28,232 bases of DNA from Thraustochytrium sp. TN22 (GCA_013306675.1 JABLUY010000354.1:1-28232), one strand, 5' to 3'; counted from the first letter of the stretch, positions 17,676 through 25,967 are shown. Made by a program: numbers and translations. Notes: generated by a model not told the origin, from the sequence alone.

Positions 17676-18545
17676 ATGGCGGCCACGACGCAGCAGGCGT
17701 ACGAGGAGGTCGTGGAGGAGCGACGCGGCGACGGGTCGTGGGCGGCGGTGGACGGGCGCGAGCTGGAGGACGTGGAGCCGCCGCGAGGCTGGGCGTGGAA
17801 GTCGAACTGGCGCTGCGACGCCAAGGAGGAGGCCCAGGGACGCCGCGTGTGGCGGCGGCTACGCGAGTCCTCGGCGCCCGTGGCGAGCGTGCAGCCCGCC
17901 GCGTCGGCGCCCGCCGTGCAGGAGCAGCTCCTCTCGCTGCAGCAGCTGCTGGCAAGCGACGCCCAGCATCTCAAGACGCTCACGGCACGCGTGGGCGGCG
18001 AGCTGGACTCCGAGGACCTGCGCGCCCGTCTGCGCCTCCACTGCGCGCTTGCAGAGGTGCACCTGGCCGCGGCGCCGGCGTTGCTTCAGGCGCTGGAGGC
18101 CTTCGAGCCCGAGGAGCATAGCGAGACGCGGCGCGCGGCCCTGCGCGAGACTCGGGCCATGCTCTCGCGCAACACGGCGCGCCTGCGCGCCAGCCTCGAG
18201 ACGGCGCTCTGGGCCGCGCGCGACCGCATGCGCAGCCTGCCGGCGCCAGCGGTGGTAAACGTGCTACGGATCGCCGAGGCACCGCCGGGCAAGCCGGCTT
18301 CCTTCTCGGCGCGTGCTGAGCGCGACGCGGCGCTCGCCACGGACATGCTGCAGCAGTCCGCGCTGGACGTGAACGCGGACTTCTTCCGCGAGCGTGAGAC
18401 AGACCTGCGCGATATCAACCGCGAGATGGCCGCCACCAAGGAGCTCTTCGCCGGCCTGGCGCAGAACGTGCAGGAGCAGGGCGAGCAGGTCGACAAGCTC
18501 GCAGACAAGGTGGATGACGCCGAGTCCAACTGTGCCATCGCATGA
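17676..18545 (+). CDS. Qa-SNARE-like protein with DysF-like N-terminus and C-terminal CaaX box
   Basis: The 289-aa product starts at ATG 17676 (GCGCCATGG). Residues about 15-65 carry aromatic-rich sequence with PPRGWAWKSNWRCD and GRRVWRRLR, resembling the DysFC half of dysferlin/peroxin domains. Residues about 80-200 are predicted helical and may form an Habc-like bundle. Residues about 244-282 are a syntaxin-type SNARE helix. The zero-layer Gln is Q268 in EQGEQVD, with hydrophobic residues at the expected layer spacings (L, I, M before it, V, L, V, A after it). A syntaxin helix would continue to layer +8 and then a transmembrane anchor. Here it ends at about layer +4 with AESNCAIA, so C286 falls at layer +5 and the last four residues are a CaaX box, predicted to be farnesylated. 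No hydrophobic anchor follows, and only 148 bp separate it from the convergent ASK1. Function in membrane fusion or its inhibition is inference. Confidence 0.8.
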   Translation: MAATTQQAYEEVVEERRGDGSWAAVDGRELEDVEPPRGWAWKSNWRCDAKEEAQGRRVWRRLRESSAPVASVQPAASAPAVQEQLLSLQQLLASDAQHLKTLTARVGGELDSEDLRARLRLHCALAEVHLAAAPALLQALEAFEPEEHSETRRAALRETRAMLSRNTARLRASLETALWAARDRMRSLPAPAVVNVLRIAEAPPGKPASFSARAERDAALATDMLQQSALDVNADFFRERETDLRDINREMAATKELFAGLAQNVQEQGEQVDKLADKVDDAESNCAIA

Positions 18546-18693
18546 TGATTGATTTCTCCAGCTAGAACAGGTAGCCAGACAGCGTAAAGTAAGAGTAAGT
18601 ATTGGAAGATGTGCAGGCAGGTGTGCAGAGCCGAAAGTTTACCTTTGATCAAGGGGGCTTGCCGATTTCATGGCATGTCACGAGCGGCGTCCG
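18546..18693. other. Convergent intergenic region of the SNARE gene and ASK1
   Basis: These 148 bp contain both 3' UTRs. I searched by eye for a downstream exon that could supply a transmembrane segment to the SNARE. The stretch has early stops on the plus strand, and no plausible acceptor is followed by hydrophobic codons. Confidence 0.55.
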
Positions 18694-20307
18694 TCAGTAC
18701 TCGTCCGCCGACGGCGCGCGCCAGTAGAGGTGGTCCTCGAGCGTGAAGGGACGCAGCAGCCCGCGCGAGACCAGCATGTCCAGCATGAGCTCCAGGCGCG
18801 CCTGGCCGTACTTGGGCAGCCGCCGCTTGAGCTCGGACAGGCTAAAGGCCTCGTGGCTGGCGAATTGGCTGTAGACTGCCGTGACCTGAGCGGCGCCCTC
18901 GCCGCTCTGGAACAGCTGCGGGAAGAGCTTGAGGTCGAACTCGGGCGGCGGCCCGTCCTCCGCAATGCCCTCGGCCACCTCCTCCAGCAGGTCCTCGCCG
19001 TCCGTCGCCGCCGCCGCCGCGCTGTCCGCCAGGAGCGCCTCCTCGCCCGCCTCCGCCGCGTACCGCATCAGCGACCGTCGCCGCCGCCGCGCCACAGACC
19101 GCGAGATGGGCGTGCCGGTGACGGCCGCGAGCCGCCGCGCAGCCGTGTCCGCCTTGGACTTGCTCATGTCAGGCGAGGCCGCCGCGACCACCGCTTGGGT
19201 CCGCACGTTCTCGTCGTTTGCCGCCACATCTTCATGATCCTCGGGCCGCGGCGATCCCAAGAGCTCCTCCTCGTCCTCCTCTCCACTTCCGCCCAGCGCG
19301 ACACGCGCGCCGCCCTCCTCGTCCGAGTTGAGCAGGGCGTCCGTCATGAAGGGCGACAACGGCACGGGAGTCGCCGGGTTCGACGAGGCCTGGGACGTGT
19401 TGAGCTGGTCCCTGTGCGCGCTCGCGGACGACGCGGCGCCCGCAGCGCTTGCCCCGAGCACCATGTTGGTCACGTGCCGCGCGGGCGTGCCGAGCTCCAG
19501 CAGCTGCCGCGACTTGACCGCGGACGGCGGGCCGTAGTCGCCGTCCTGCGGCGTGCATGGCGTCGCGGCCGAGATCTCGCTCAGGTCCAGGATGCCCTCC
19601 TGCGCGAAGCCATGGCCGCCGCGCCCGCCGCGCCCTGGCAACGGCGTCTTGTAGTCAGCAGGCGCGTCCCGGAAGTCCAGCGACTCGTCCAGCGACCCGC
19701 TGCGCGCCGCGCCCATCTCGTCCTCGTCTTCGAAGGCGTCCGAGCCATCCTCCTCCTCGTCCTCTTCCTCGCCCTTGCTGGCGCGCACATGGCCCTGCGC
19801 GCCAGAGCCGGGAGCGGCGCGGATCTTGCGGAACATGGGCGTCTTCGCGAACGACTTGGAGAAAACTGGCAAAGTGGGCGTGGGCGGGTTCTGGCTCGAG
19901 GCGTCCGAGGCCGTCGACGCATTGTGCGCCTCGTCCTCCGCCGCGCCGGCCTGCGCGTGCGGGCCTGTCCAGCCGCGCGCCGTGCGCCGCGAAGGTTTCA
20001 CGGCCGTGCGCGGGCGCGCGTCGGCGCCTTGCGCGTCGGCCGCCACCGAGCTCGCCTCCCGCACGTGCTCAAAGAACTTGCACCACACCTCGGCACCGTC
20101 CGCCACGTCCTGCATCGCCTTATCAAAGCCGCGCACATGCTGCAGCAGCCCGGTCGCCGCCTCCAGCGCCTGCGCGAGAGTCGGTCAGCCATGCGTGTGC
20201 CGTCAGCTATCGCGCGTTCATCTCCTCCTCGGCCTCGCTCGCCCACGTACCCTGACAAAGTTCGCGTCGATCTCCTGCAGCTTCTTGGCCGTCTCCTCGC
20301 CCTTCAT
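18694..20307 (-). CDS. ASK1: DASH/Dam1 complex subunit Ask1 (two exons)
   Basis: This kinetochore protein belongs to the DASH/Dam1 ring complex, which couples kinetochores to microtubule ends. Exon 1 is 20307-20251 (19 codons, MKGEETAKKLQEIDANFVR) and exon 2 is 20169-18694; together they encode 510 aa. Joining them makes the diagnostic Ask1 N-terminus: LQEIDANFVRA followed by about 30 residues and then AEVWCKFFEHV, the family's EID-NF and W-FF pattern. The middle is disordered and acidic with many S/T-P sites (KTPMFRK, YKTPLPGR, ATPCTPQD, NPATPVPLSPF, GTPISRS), as expected for a Cdk-regulated Ask1. The last 75 residues (from about DLKLFPQLFQSG) look like a folded winged-helix domain. Without the intron the frame opens only at a GTG and misses the key motif. 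It converges on the SNARE gene and diverges from the ankyrin-FN3 gene. Confidence 0.82.
20170..20250 (-). other. 81-nt spliceosomal intron in ASK1
   Basis: On the minus strand the intron begins GTACGT after GTCAGG and ends CTCTCGCGCAG before GCGCTGGAG. It is phase 0, and the unspliced reading hits a stop shortly after exon 1. A CTGAC branch-point candidate lies at 20188-20184, about 15 nt before the acceptor. Removing the intron restores a conserved Ask1 domain, which is the main support. Confidence 0.82.
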
Positions 20308-20330
20308 GCTGCCTGCGTTCTGGAGCAATA

Positions 20331-20413
20331 ATAGCAGTTGCAGCAGCAAGTACTGCAGCAGGAGCGATAGCAGCAGCAGTAGCAGCAGCAGTAGCAGCAG
20401 CAGCGACGACGAC
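20331..20413. repeat. Interrupted (CAG)n/(TAGCAGCAG)n microsatellite
   Basis: CAG triplets interrupted by TAG and others run upstream of the ASK1 start codon, passing into GAC repeats at about 20404. On the ASK1 strand these read CTG/CTA and lie in the presumed 5' UTR or promoter. Confidence 0.85.
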
Positions 20414-20557
20414 GCCGCCCCAAGCTCCTCCGCCCGTCAAACTAAGTAGCTTTCGCCAGAATGGGCTCCCAGGCGCGACGGTTTGACGCCGCCGCCGGTT
20501 GGGCCCCTCCCGGCCAGCCCGCTTGCGAGCGCGCCGAGCGCGCCAGCGCAGCCGACG

Positions 20558-20581
20558 CAGGCAGGCAGGCAGGCAGGCAGG
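20558..20581. repeat. (CAGG)6 tetranucleotide repeat
   Basis: Six CAGG units occur in tandem in the divergent promoter region. Confidence 0.9.
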
Positions 20582-21105
20582 CGCCGCGCGGCCCCGCGCC
20601 GCCGCTCGCCCGCCGCTCCCGCCCGCGCCGCCGCCCGCGCGCGCGCCGCGTCGGACTCCGGTCTGCCGCGCCCGCGCCCGAGCACGGCGCGCGACCCGTG
20701 CAGGGGTCGCGTGCCTTGGTTCTCTTTCTGTCCGGTAATGCGGAATCGCGGCGGCGTGGCCGGGGCGCGGAGTTCTCCGGCCTCCTGCACGCGCGGGGCT
20801 TCGCGGCGGAGTCGGCCGCAGACTCGTGCTCGCTGGACCGACGAGCGCTTGCGAGCCTGGGAGAGCTCGCGAGCGCTCGCCGGCTTGCGAGAGAGCGGAA
20901 GCGGCTCGCGAGCGCTCCTGTTGCGACAAAGCGGGAACTGCTGTTGGCGAGACCCGTGGCGGAGATCTTGGGCGGAATCTTTGAAGGTGCTCCTGAAGCT
21001 CGAGCTCGGCGGCGGCTTTGGAAGAGCTCCCAGAAGCTTGAGTTGGAGAAGACGCCTCGTGCACATCAGAGACGCAGCGGCCGCTGAGCAGCGGTCGATG
21101 CAAGC

Positions 21106-23034
21106 ATGTTCCAGCAGCCGACTTCGCACTATGCGGCGGGCTTCCCCGGGCAGCCGATGCTCGGGCCGCCGGAAGACACCTTGCTCAAAGCGTGCTACGA
21201 GCGCGACGTGGACGCCTTCAAGGCGGCGTACAAGGCGGAGCTGGCGGATCTAATCGCGCACGGCCTCGCGGAAAAGGCGGCGCTGCGCAAGATGCTCGAG
21301 ACGCACGTGGACGAGCACGGGAACGGCATGACGCACGTGGCTGTGTATCGAGGGGCGACCAAGATCGTGCGCTTCGTGCTGGAGCGCTGCCCGGCGGCCA
21401 AGGAGTGGATCCAGGCCCGGAACCGGCTCGACGTGACGCCGCTGCACTACGCGAGCAGGCGGAACCGCACGCACATCACCAAGACATTGCTGCAGCAGGG
21501 CGCGGACGCGCGGGCGCGCGACTTGAACGGCAACACGTGCCTGCACTTCGCCGTGGAGGCCGGAAGCCTGGAGGTGGTGGAATTCTTCCTCAAGCACAAG
21601 CTGCCGTTTGACATGAGCAACGCGGCTGGCATCACGCCGCTGTACATCGCGTGCCGCGACGACCTGCGGCACATCGCGTTCCTGCTGGCGCGAGCCGGCG
21701 GCGATATTTGCAAGACGAACACGCTGAGCCAGACGCCACTGCACGTGGCGCGTCAGCAGGGCTGGGGCGAGGAGCTCCGTCGCGCCGGCGCCGTGCCGGA
21801 TCAGCCGCAGCCGCCCACGCTCCTGCGCATGGACGACCTCGAGGCGACTTTCGAGTGGGCGGCGCCGGCCGGCCGCAGCGCACCGGTCCTACACTACAGG
21901 CTGCAGGCGCGTCGAATCGACCGGCTGCAGCCCGACCTGCCGTGGCGAACCGTGGCGGACGGCGTCAAGGAGAAGCGCCACCGATTCACCACGTGCGCGC
22001 AGCACTGCAGCAGCTTCGACCGCGAACCGACGCCCGATGACCTCGCGCCGAGCGAGGTGTACGCTGTGCGCGTGCTCGCGTACAGCATCGTGGGCTGGAG
22101 TGAGCCGAGCGAGCAAAGCCGCTACTTCGTCACCTCCCCCGCCGCGCCCAGTAGGCCGGATCCGCCATACATGGTGAGCGCCTCTGCGTCCAGCATCACA
22201 GTTCGCTGGCAGTACCCCGAGGCCAACGGGGCGCCCATCGATCGCTGCGAGCTGCAGTGGCGTCTCGCGCACACTCCATACGCCCGCTGGAGCTCCGTGC
22301 CGGACAAGCTCGAGGTGGCGTGCGCGGCGTGCTCCGACGAGGAGCCCTCATCGGACGAGTCAGACACAGACGACGAAGATGACCCACGTTCTCGCGTGGT
22401 GACCAGGGACTACACGCTCGAGGGGCTCAGCCGCGACGCGTGCTACATCTTCCGCCTGCGCTGTCATAACCTCATGGGGTGGAGCTACTACAGCCTCCCG
22501 AGCGGCAAGACGCACGCCGAGGCGCGCAGACGCAGCGGGCGTCGGCACAACGTGGCCCTCGGCCAGGACGAGAACACCCGCAAGGCGCTGCGCGGCACGG
22601 CGTCGCACGCGCAGGCTCGTTTCATGGCCATTGCCATGTGCAACGAAGACGATCGCATGCGCGTGCAGATTGAACAAGACCGCGAGAGGGCAGAGACTCA
22701 GGCCTGCATTGACGCTGACGCTGCTTTGCGGATGCAAACCTGGTGGCGTGGGCGACGAGCGGTCACCAAGTGGCACCAGTTTCTGCACGACCGTGTGGCG
22801 CGAAAAAGCTTTCTCGTCGAGTACGGCCTAGAGGATGCCTTTCTCGTGGAATGGCGCGCCCACCTGATGCGTTTCGTGCTCCAGGCCCAAGAGATCGAGA
22901 TCGAGACACAACGTCACCTCGACGAGCGGCGCAACCGCAAGATTGCTCGCCGCCTGCGGCGCGAGCGCCGCCAGGCGGTTCGCGCCGCCAGGGCCAAGTC
23001 TTGCAGACAGCTTGTGAGCGGCGGCACCGCATGA
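21106..23034 (+). CDS. Ankyrin-repeat, fibronectin type III and IQ-motif protein
   Basis: The 642-aa product is modular. Ankyrin repeats span about residues 25-225; TPLHYASRRNRTHITKTLLQQGADARARDLNGNT-type units are easy to see (DVTPLHYASRR, GNTCLHFAVEAGS, GITPLYIACRDD, SQTPLHVARQQG). Two FN3 domains follow, at about 230-345 and 348-468, the second with SSITVRWQYPEANGAPIDRCELQW. The second has an acidic Ser/Asp/Glu insertion (about residues 405-425) in one loop. A single IQ-like calmodulin-binding motif (ALRMQTWWRGRRAVTKW) is at about 538-556, and the C-terminus is basic and helical. There is no signal peptide or membrane segment, so it is probably cytoplasmic. Such a scaffold could bind partners through ankyrin/FN3 and calmodulin through IQ; partners are unknown. 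It converges on the MAP10-like gene. Confidence 0.85.
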   Translation: MFQQPTSHYAAGFPGQPMLGPPEDTLLKACYERDVDAFKAAYKAELADLIAHGLAEKAALRKMLETHVDEHGNGMTHVAVYRGATKIVRFVLERCPAAKEWIQARNRLDVTPLHYASRRNRTHITKTLLQQGADARARDLNGNTCLHFAVEAGSLEVVEFFLKHKLPFDMSNAAGITPLYIACRDDLRHIAFLLARAGGDICKTNTLSQTPLHVARQQGWGEELRRAGAVPDQPQPPTLLRMDDLEATFEWAAPAGRSAPVLHYRLQARRIDRLQPDLPWRTVADGVKEKRHRFTTCAQHCSSFDREPTPDDLAPSEVYAVRVLAYSIVGWSEPSEQSRYFVTSPAAPSRPDPPYMVSASASSITVRWQYPEANGAPIDRCELQWRLAHTPYARWSSVPDKLEVACAACSDEEPSSDESDTDDEDDPRSRVVTRDYTLEGLSRDACYIFRLRCHNLMGWSYYSLPSGKTHAEARRRSGRRHNVALGQDENTRKALRGTASHAQARFMAIAMCNEDDRMRVQIEQDRERAETQACIDADAALRMQTWWRGRRAVTKWHQFLHDRVARKSFLVEYGLEDAFLVEWRAHLMRFVLQAQEIEIETQRHLDERRNRKIARRLRRERRQAVRAARAKSCRQLVSGGTA

Positions 23035-23166
23035 ACAACAACGTCACCGTGATGAACAGTACGTCATCAAGAGAAGCAACATCTCCATGATGAACAAAAC
23101 CCTCTCCATGATAAAAACCACACAACTTCACAAACATGCCAGCGAACGAGCTCGACTTTGCACAAG
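23035..23166. other. Convergent intergenic region of the ankyrin-FN3 and MAP10-like genes
   Basis: The 132-bp gap is clearly less G+C-rich than its neighbours and rich in CATGATGAACA and CTCCATGAT-like words. It holds both 3' UTRs. No gene is seen. Confidence 0.55.
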
Positions 23167-25653
23167 TCAAAAGAGGCTGAGCTGGGACGCGTTCTGCCGG
23201 GCGCCGTCAAAAGACTGGTATCTGCTCGACGTGAGGTCGTGGTCGGGCGGCGGCGGCGGGTCCATGACAAAGTGGTCGATGGACGCGAGGCTCGGTGTGC
23301 GTGGCTTGGCGCGCGAACGCGCAGCATGCAGGCGCGAGTTAAAGCGCGCGCCCTCGCGGCGGCGCGTGGAAGCGCGGCTCGGGTTGGATGAGGACACGTC
23401 GCCAAAGTCCGAGCTCTCCACGGGCGCGGCCATGGTGGAGGAGGCCATCGACGCGAACGCGGGCCCCGTTCCGCGCACGAAGGACTGCTGCGACGTGAGC
23501 GCGGCGCTGTCGACCAGCGACGCAGAAAGGACTGGAGTCGGGGGTACCGGCGGCGTCGGCCTTGGGCTTTGCGTAGTCTGCCGGCGCGAGATGGGTGACG
23601 GCGGCATGGGCCGCGCGGCCGCCTCCTCGCCGGAAGGGGCCACCACGGCGTCCATAGAGACCAGGCTCATGTCAAGCGGTGGCGGCGGTCGCTCGTGGGC
23701 GTGCGTGATTGCGGAGACCGCGCTGACGTCGAAGCGGCCTGGCTCCATGGGCGCTGCCGCGGCGGCCGAGACCAGGCTGGCATCCAGGCGTAAGGGTGGC
23801 CGCGGGGAGATCTCGCCGCGCAGCATGAGCTCGAGCTGCTCCTGGCGCACACGCGCCTCGCGCTCTGGCAGGTCCTCGGCGGGCCCCGCTCCGAGCGCCG
23901 ACTGCACGAGGCTCTCTAGCCGCAGATGGCTTGTGTCGCGGTCCGCTGCGTGCTGCACGGCGGCCTGCGCCTGCCTGCGCTGCAGCAGAAAGCGGCGCTC
24001 CTCAGCCGTGCGCTCGTTCAGGGCGCGCGAGCGCGCGAGGTCCGCCGTGAGCTGCACGTAGCCGGCTGCCTGCCCGTCGGCCCCGCCGCCGGCCAGCGTG
24101 CTGTCCGCGGCTGAAGGCTGCAGCCGCCGGCGCGTGGCGTTCTCGCGTAGGACCTGCGTCCGCGTCTTGCGCACGCGCAGCATGCGCGGCCGCAAGCGTC
24201 GGCGTTCGCCCATGGCACCGGGCGCTGCCTGCGATGCAACATCATCCAGGTCCCGGCGGCCCCGTGGCTCGTGCAGGACCCGGCGGTCCCGCTCGCGGGG
24301 GCGGGCTGTCTCCCTCCTCCTCCTTGACCGCGCATCGTTGTCTTTGCCGATGAGCGCGGCCAGAAGATCGCGCTCGTCGGCGCCGAGACGCCGGCCGTCG
24401 TCCGACTCGTAGGACCCCTGCAGGGACGCGAACCCGCTGTCCGAGCCGGCGCTCCCATCTTCGTCCTCCCCGTCTCCGTCTTCATCATGGTCGCCGCCGC
24501 CGCCGCCGCTGCGCGCATGGAAAAAGTACATGGCCGGCGGAAGGCAAGAGGCCTGCGCCTGGCCGGGCTTGGGCAGCCAGCCGACGGGCTCGTCGTCGTC
24601 GTCGTGCCCCTGCTGCACGCGCCCCGCGCGGTCGCGCAGCTCCTGGCGCTGGCGACGCCGAACGAGCGCGCGGCGCTGCAGTCGCTCGATTTTGTGCAGG
24701 CGCTTCTCGACGTTCGCCATGGACTCCAGCAGCGCCGCCGGGACTGGCACAGTGCCGGCCTCGAGACGCACCTCCTCGCGCCGCGCCCCGCGGTGCTTGT
24801 GCGCCCCCGGCGAGTCCTCTTGGAGCGCCGTGCCCAGCTGTGCGTCCGCGTCCGCGTCCGGGTTTGCTTGGCCCGTGAGGTGTGGGAGCAGGCCGTCGCC
24901 AAAGCTGCAGAGTCGCACGCGGGCCGCAACGCGGGCCACGGCGTTGCCCATGAGGTCATACAGCGCAAACTCGCCGTGCTTCCAGCCCCAGGTAGACTCC
25001 AGCGAGGGCAGCACGCAGCCCTCCGGGCCGATGTTCTGCAAGCCGAGCAGGCCAGACAGGTCCAGCGACGTGCTCCCTACGAGCACACCCTGTCGCTGGC
25101 CCGAGCCGCCATGCCGGGCACCCGGCACGCGCAGGAGCATCAGATACAGCGGCGCAGCCTGCAGACCGGCGACGGCCTCCTCAAAGGGCATCTCGAAGAG
25201 ACAGGACTTGCCGCTCTGGAAGCGCTCGGCGCTCTCGCCGGCGCGCTCCACCAGCACCGTGGGGAAGTCCAGCAGTCTGAACGCGACCGCCAGCTCGCCC
25301 CCTTCCTCTTCGCCGTCCTGCTCCGCGCCGCGCAGCGTCTCCACGTACACCTGCAGCGCGAAGAGGTCCGCTGCTGCTTGGTCCGCCGCGGGCGCCTCTT
25401 CTTGCTCATCCTCTCCTTCAAGCGCCTCCACAAGCCTCTCCGCGTCCCTCTCCTTCGCCAGCGCCTCTCCCATGCGGCCGAGCCTCAGCGTCGCGTCGAT
25501 GCGCGCGAGCGCGCCGGCCTCCTCGGCGTCCTCGTCGCCGCGGTCGTCGTGCCCCGGCCCCTGCTGGGACCCGCCGCCCACGATTTCCTCCGTGCCCAGC
25601 AGCCGCTCCACGCGCCGCAGCAGCGCCGCGCGCTCCGCGCCGCGCGTCGCCAT
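23167..25653 (-). CDS. MAP10-like microtubule-associated protein
   Basis: The 828-aa product carries the conserved N-terminal domain of MAP10 (microtubule-associated protein 10). DLFALQVYVETLRG at about residues 96-109, AVAFRLLDFPTVLVE at 122-136 and GKSCLFEM at 148-155 match in order, followed by LLRVPG...GVLVGSTSLDLSGLL. This C2-like domain ends near residue 290. The rest is low-complexity: acidic and Gly-rich segments, a basic Arg-rich region (about 450-520), a helical stretch (about 560-640) and a Pro/Ser-rich tail. Human MAP10 binds microtubules and acts in spindle and midbody organisation; relatives in flagellated organisms suggest a centriolar or axonemal role here, by inference. The ATG at 25653 (MATRGAERAALLRRVERLL) fits. 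The divergent neighbour is the MDP1-like gene. Confidence 0.75.
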   Translation of the reverse strand: MATRGAERAALLRRVERLLGTEEIVGGGSQQGPGHDDRGDEDAEEAGALARIDATLRLGRMGEALAKERDAERLVEALEGEDEQEEAPAADQAAADLFALQVYVETLRGAEQDGEEEGGELAVAFRLLDFPTVLVERAGESAERFQSGKSCLFEMPFEEAVAGLQAAPLYLMLLRVPGARHGGSGQRQGVLVGSTSLDLSGLLGLQNIGPEGCVLPSLESTWGWKHGEFALYDLMGNAVARVAARVRLCSFGDGLLPHLTGQANPDADADAQLGTALQEDSPGAHKHRGARREEVRLEAGTVPVPAALLESMANVEKRLHKIERLQRRALVRRRQRQELRDRAGRVQQGHDDDDEPVGWLPKPGQAQASCLPPAMYFFHARSGGGGGDHDEDGDGEDEDGSAGSDSGFASLQGSYESDDGRRLGADERDLLAALIGKDNDARSRRRRETARPRERDRRVLHEPRGRRDLDDVASQAAPGAMGERRRLRPRMLRVRKTRTQVLRENATRRRLQPSAADSTLAGGGADGQAAGYVQLTADLARSRALNERTAEERRFLLQRRQAQAAVQHAADRDTSHLRLESLVQSALGAGPAEDLPEREARVRQEQLELMLRGEISPRPPLRLDASLVSAAAAAPMEPGRFDVSAVSAITHAHERPPPPLDMSLVSMDAVVAPSGEEAAARPMPPSPISRRQTTQSPRPTPPVPPTPVLSASLVDSAALTSQQSFVRGTGPAFASMASSTMAAPVESSDFGDVSSSNPSRASTRRREGARFNSRLHAARSRAKPRTPSLASIDHFVMDPPPPPDHDLTSSRYQSFDGARQNASQLSLF

Positions 25654-25894
25654 GCCGCGCCGCCGCGCCGCGCGCCACGCCGCGCGCCGCCGCGCGCCGC
25701 CGCGCCCGGGTCTGGGGTCTGGGGCGCCGTCGCGGTCGCGGCCCGGTGGTGGTTAACCTCCGTTGCGTTCAACCTCAGCTTGAACTTGCGCGGCGGCGGC
25801 GGCGGGCCGGCCGCCGCGCAGGCGCTCCTGGCGGCCGCGGCCGTCGCCGGTTTGCCGCGCCTTGCTTTGCTTTGCTTCGATGGCTGGCCTCGGT

Positions 25895-25967
25895 CTCGAA
25901 TTTGAGTTCGAGTTCGCATTTGGAGTTTGAATTTGCATGCGAAGCCGAATTCAAATTCGAACTCGAG
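25895..25967. repeat. A+T-richer inverted-repeat island
   Basis: TCGAGTTCG at 25908-25916 pairs with CGAACTCGA at 25958-25966, and TTTGAATT at 25926-25933 pairs exactly with AATTCAAA at 25948-25955 around a 14-nt loop. The two stems are nested, giving one interrupted hairpin. The region also repeats GAGTTCGAG-like words. Confidence 0.7.

Larger units (their letters stand above)
20308..21105. other. Divergent promoter region between ASK1 and the ankyrin-FN3 gene
   Basis: This is a 798-bp shared upstream region. Near ASK1 it has an interrupted CAG/TAG-CAG microsatellite. A (CAGG)6 run is at 20558-20581. The stretch at about 20840-20930 repeats GCGAGCGCTC-like and GGCTTGCGAGAG-like words. Open frames on both strands here are low-complexity Arg/Ala/Ser sequence. 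I see no gene. Confidence 0.5.

Noticed and set aside
18086-18652. Minus-strand frame with a hydrophobic N-terminus (LLLLYAVWLPVLAG) opposite the SNARE gene
   Set aside because: Considered as a small membrane protein, but it is mostly the exact complement of the SNARE-like coding sequence, which has clear layer periodicity and a CaaX end.
20461-21087. 208-aa plus-strand frame in the ASK1/ankyrin-FN3 promoter region
   Set aside because: It is Arg/Ala-rich, contains the (CAGG)n repeat, and an equal-length frame exists in other registers, as expected from composition.
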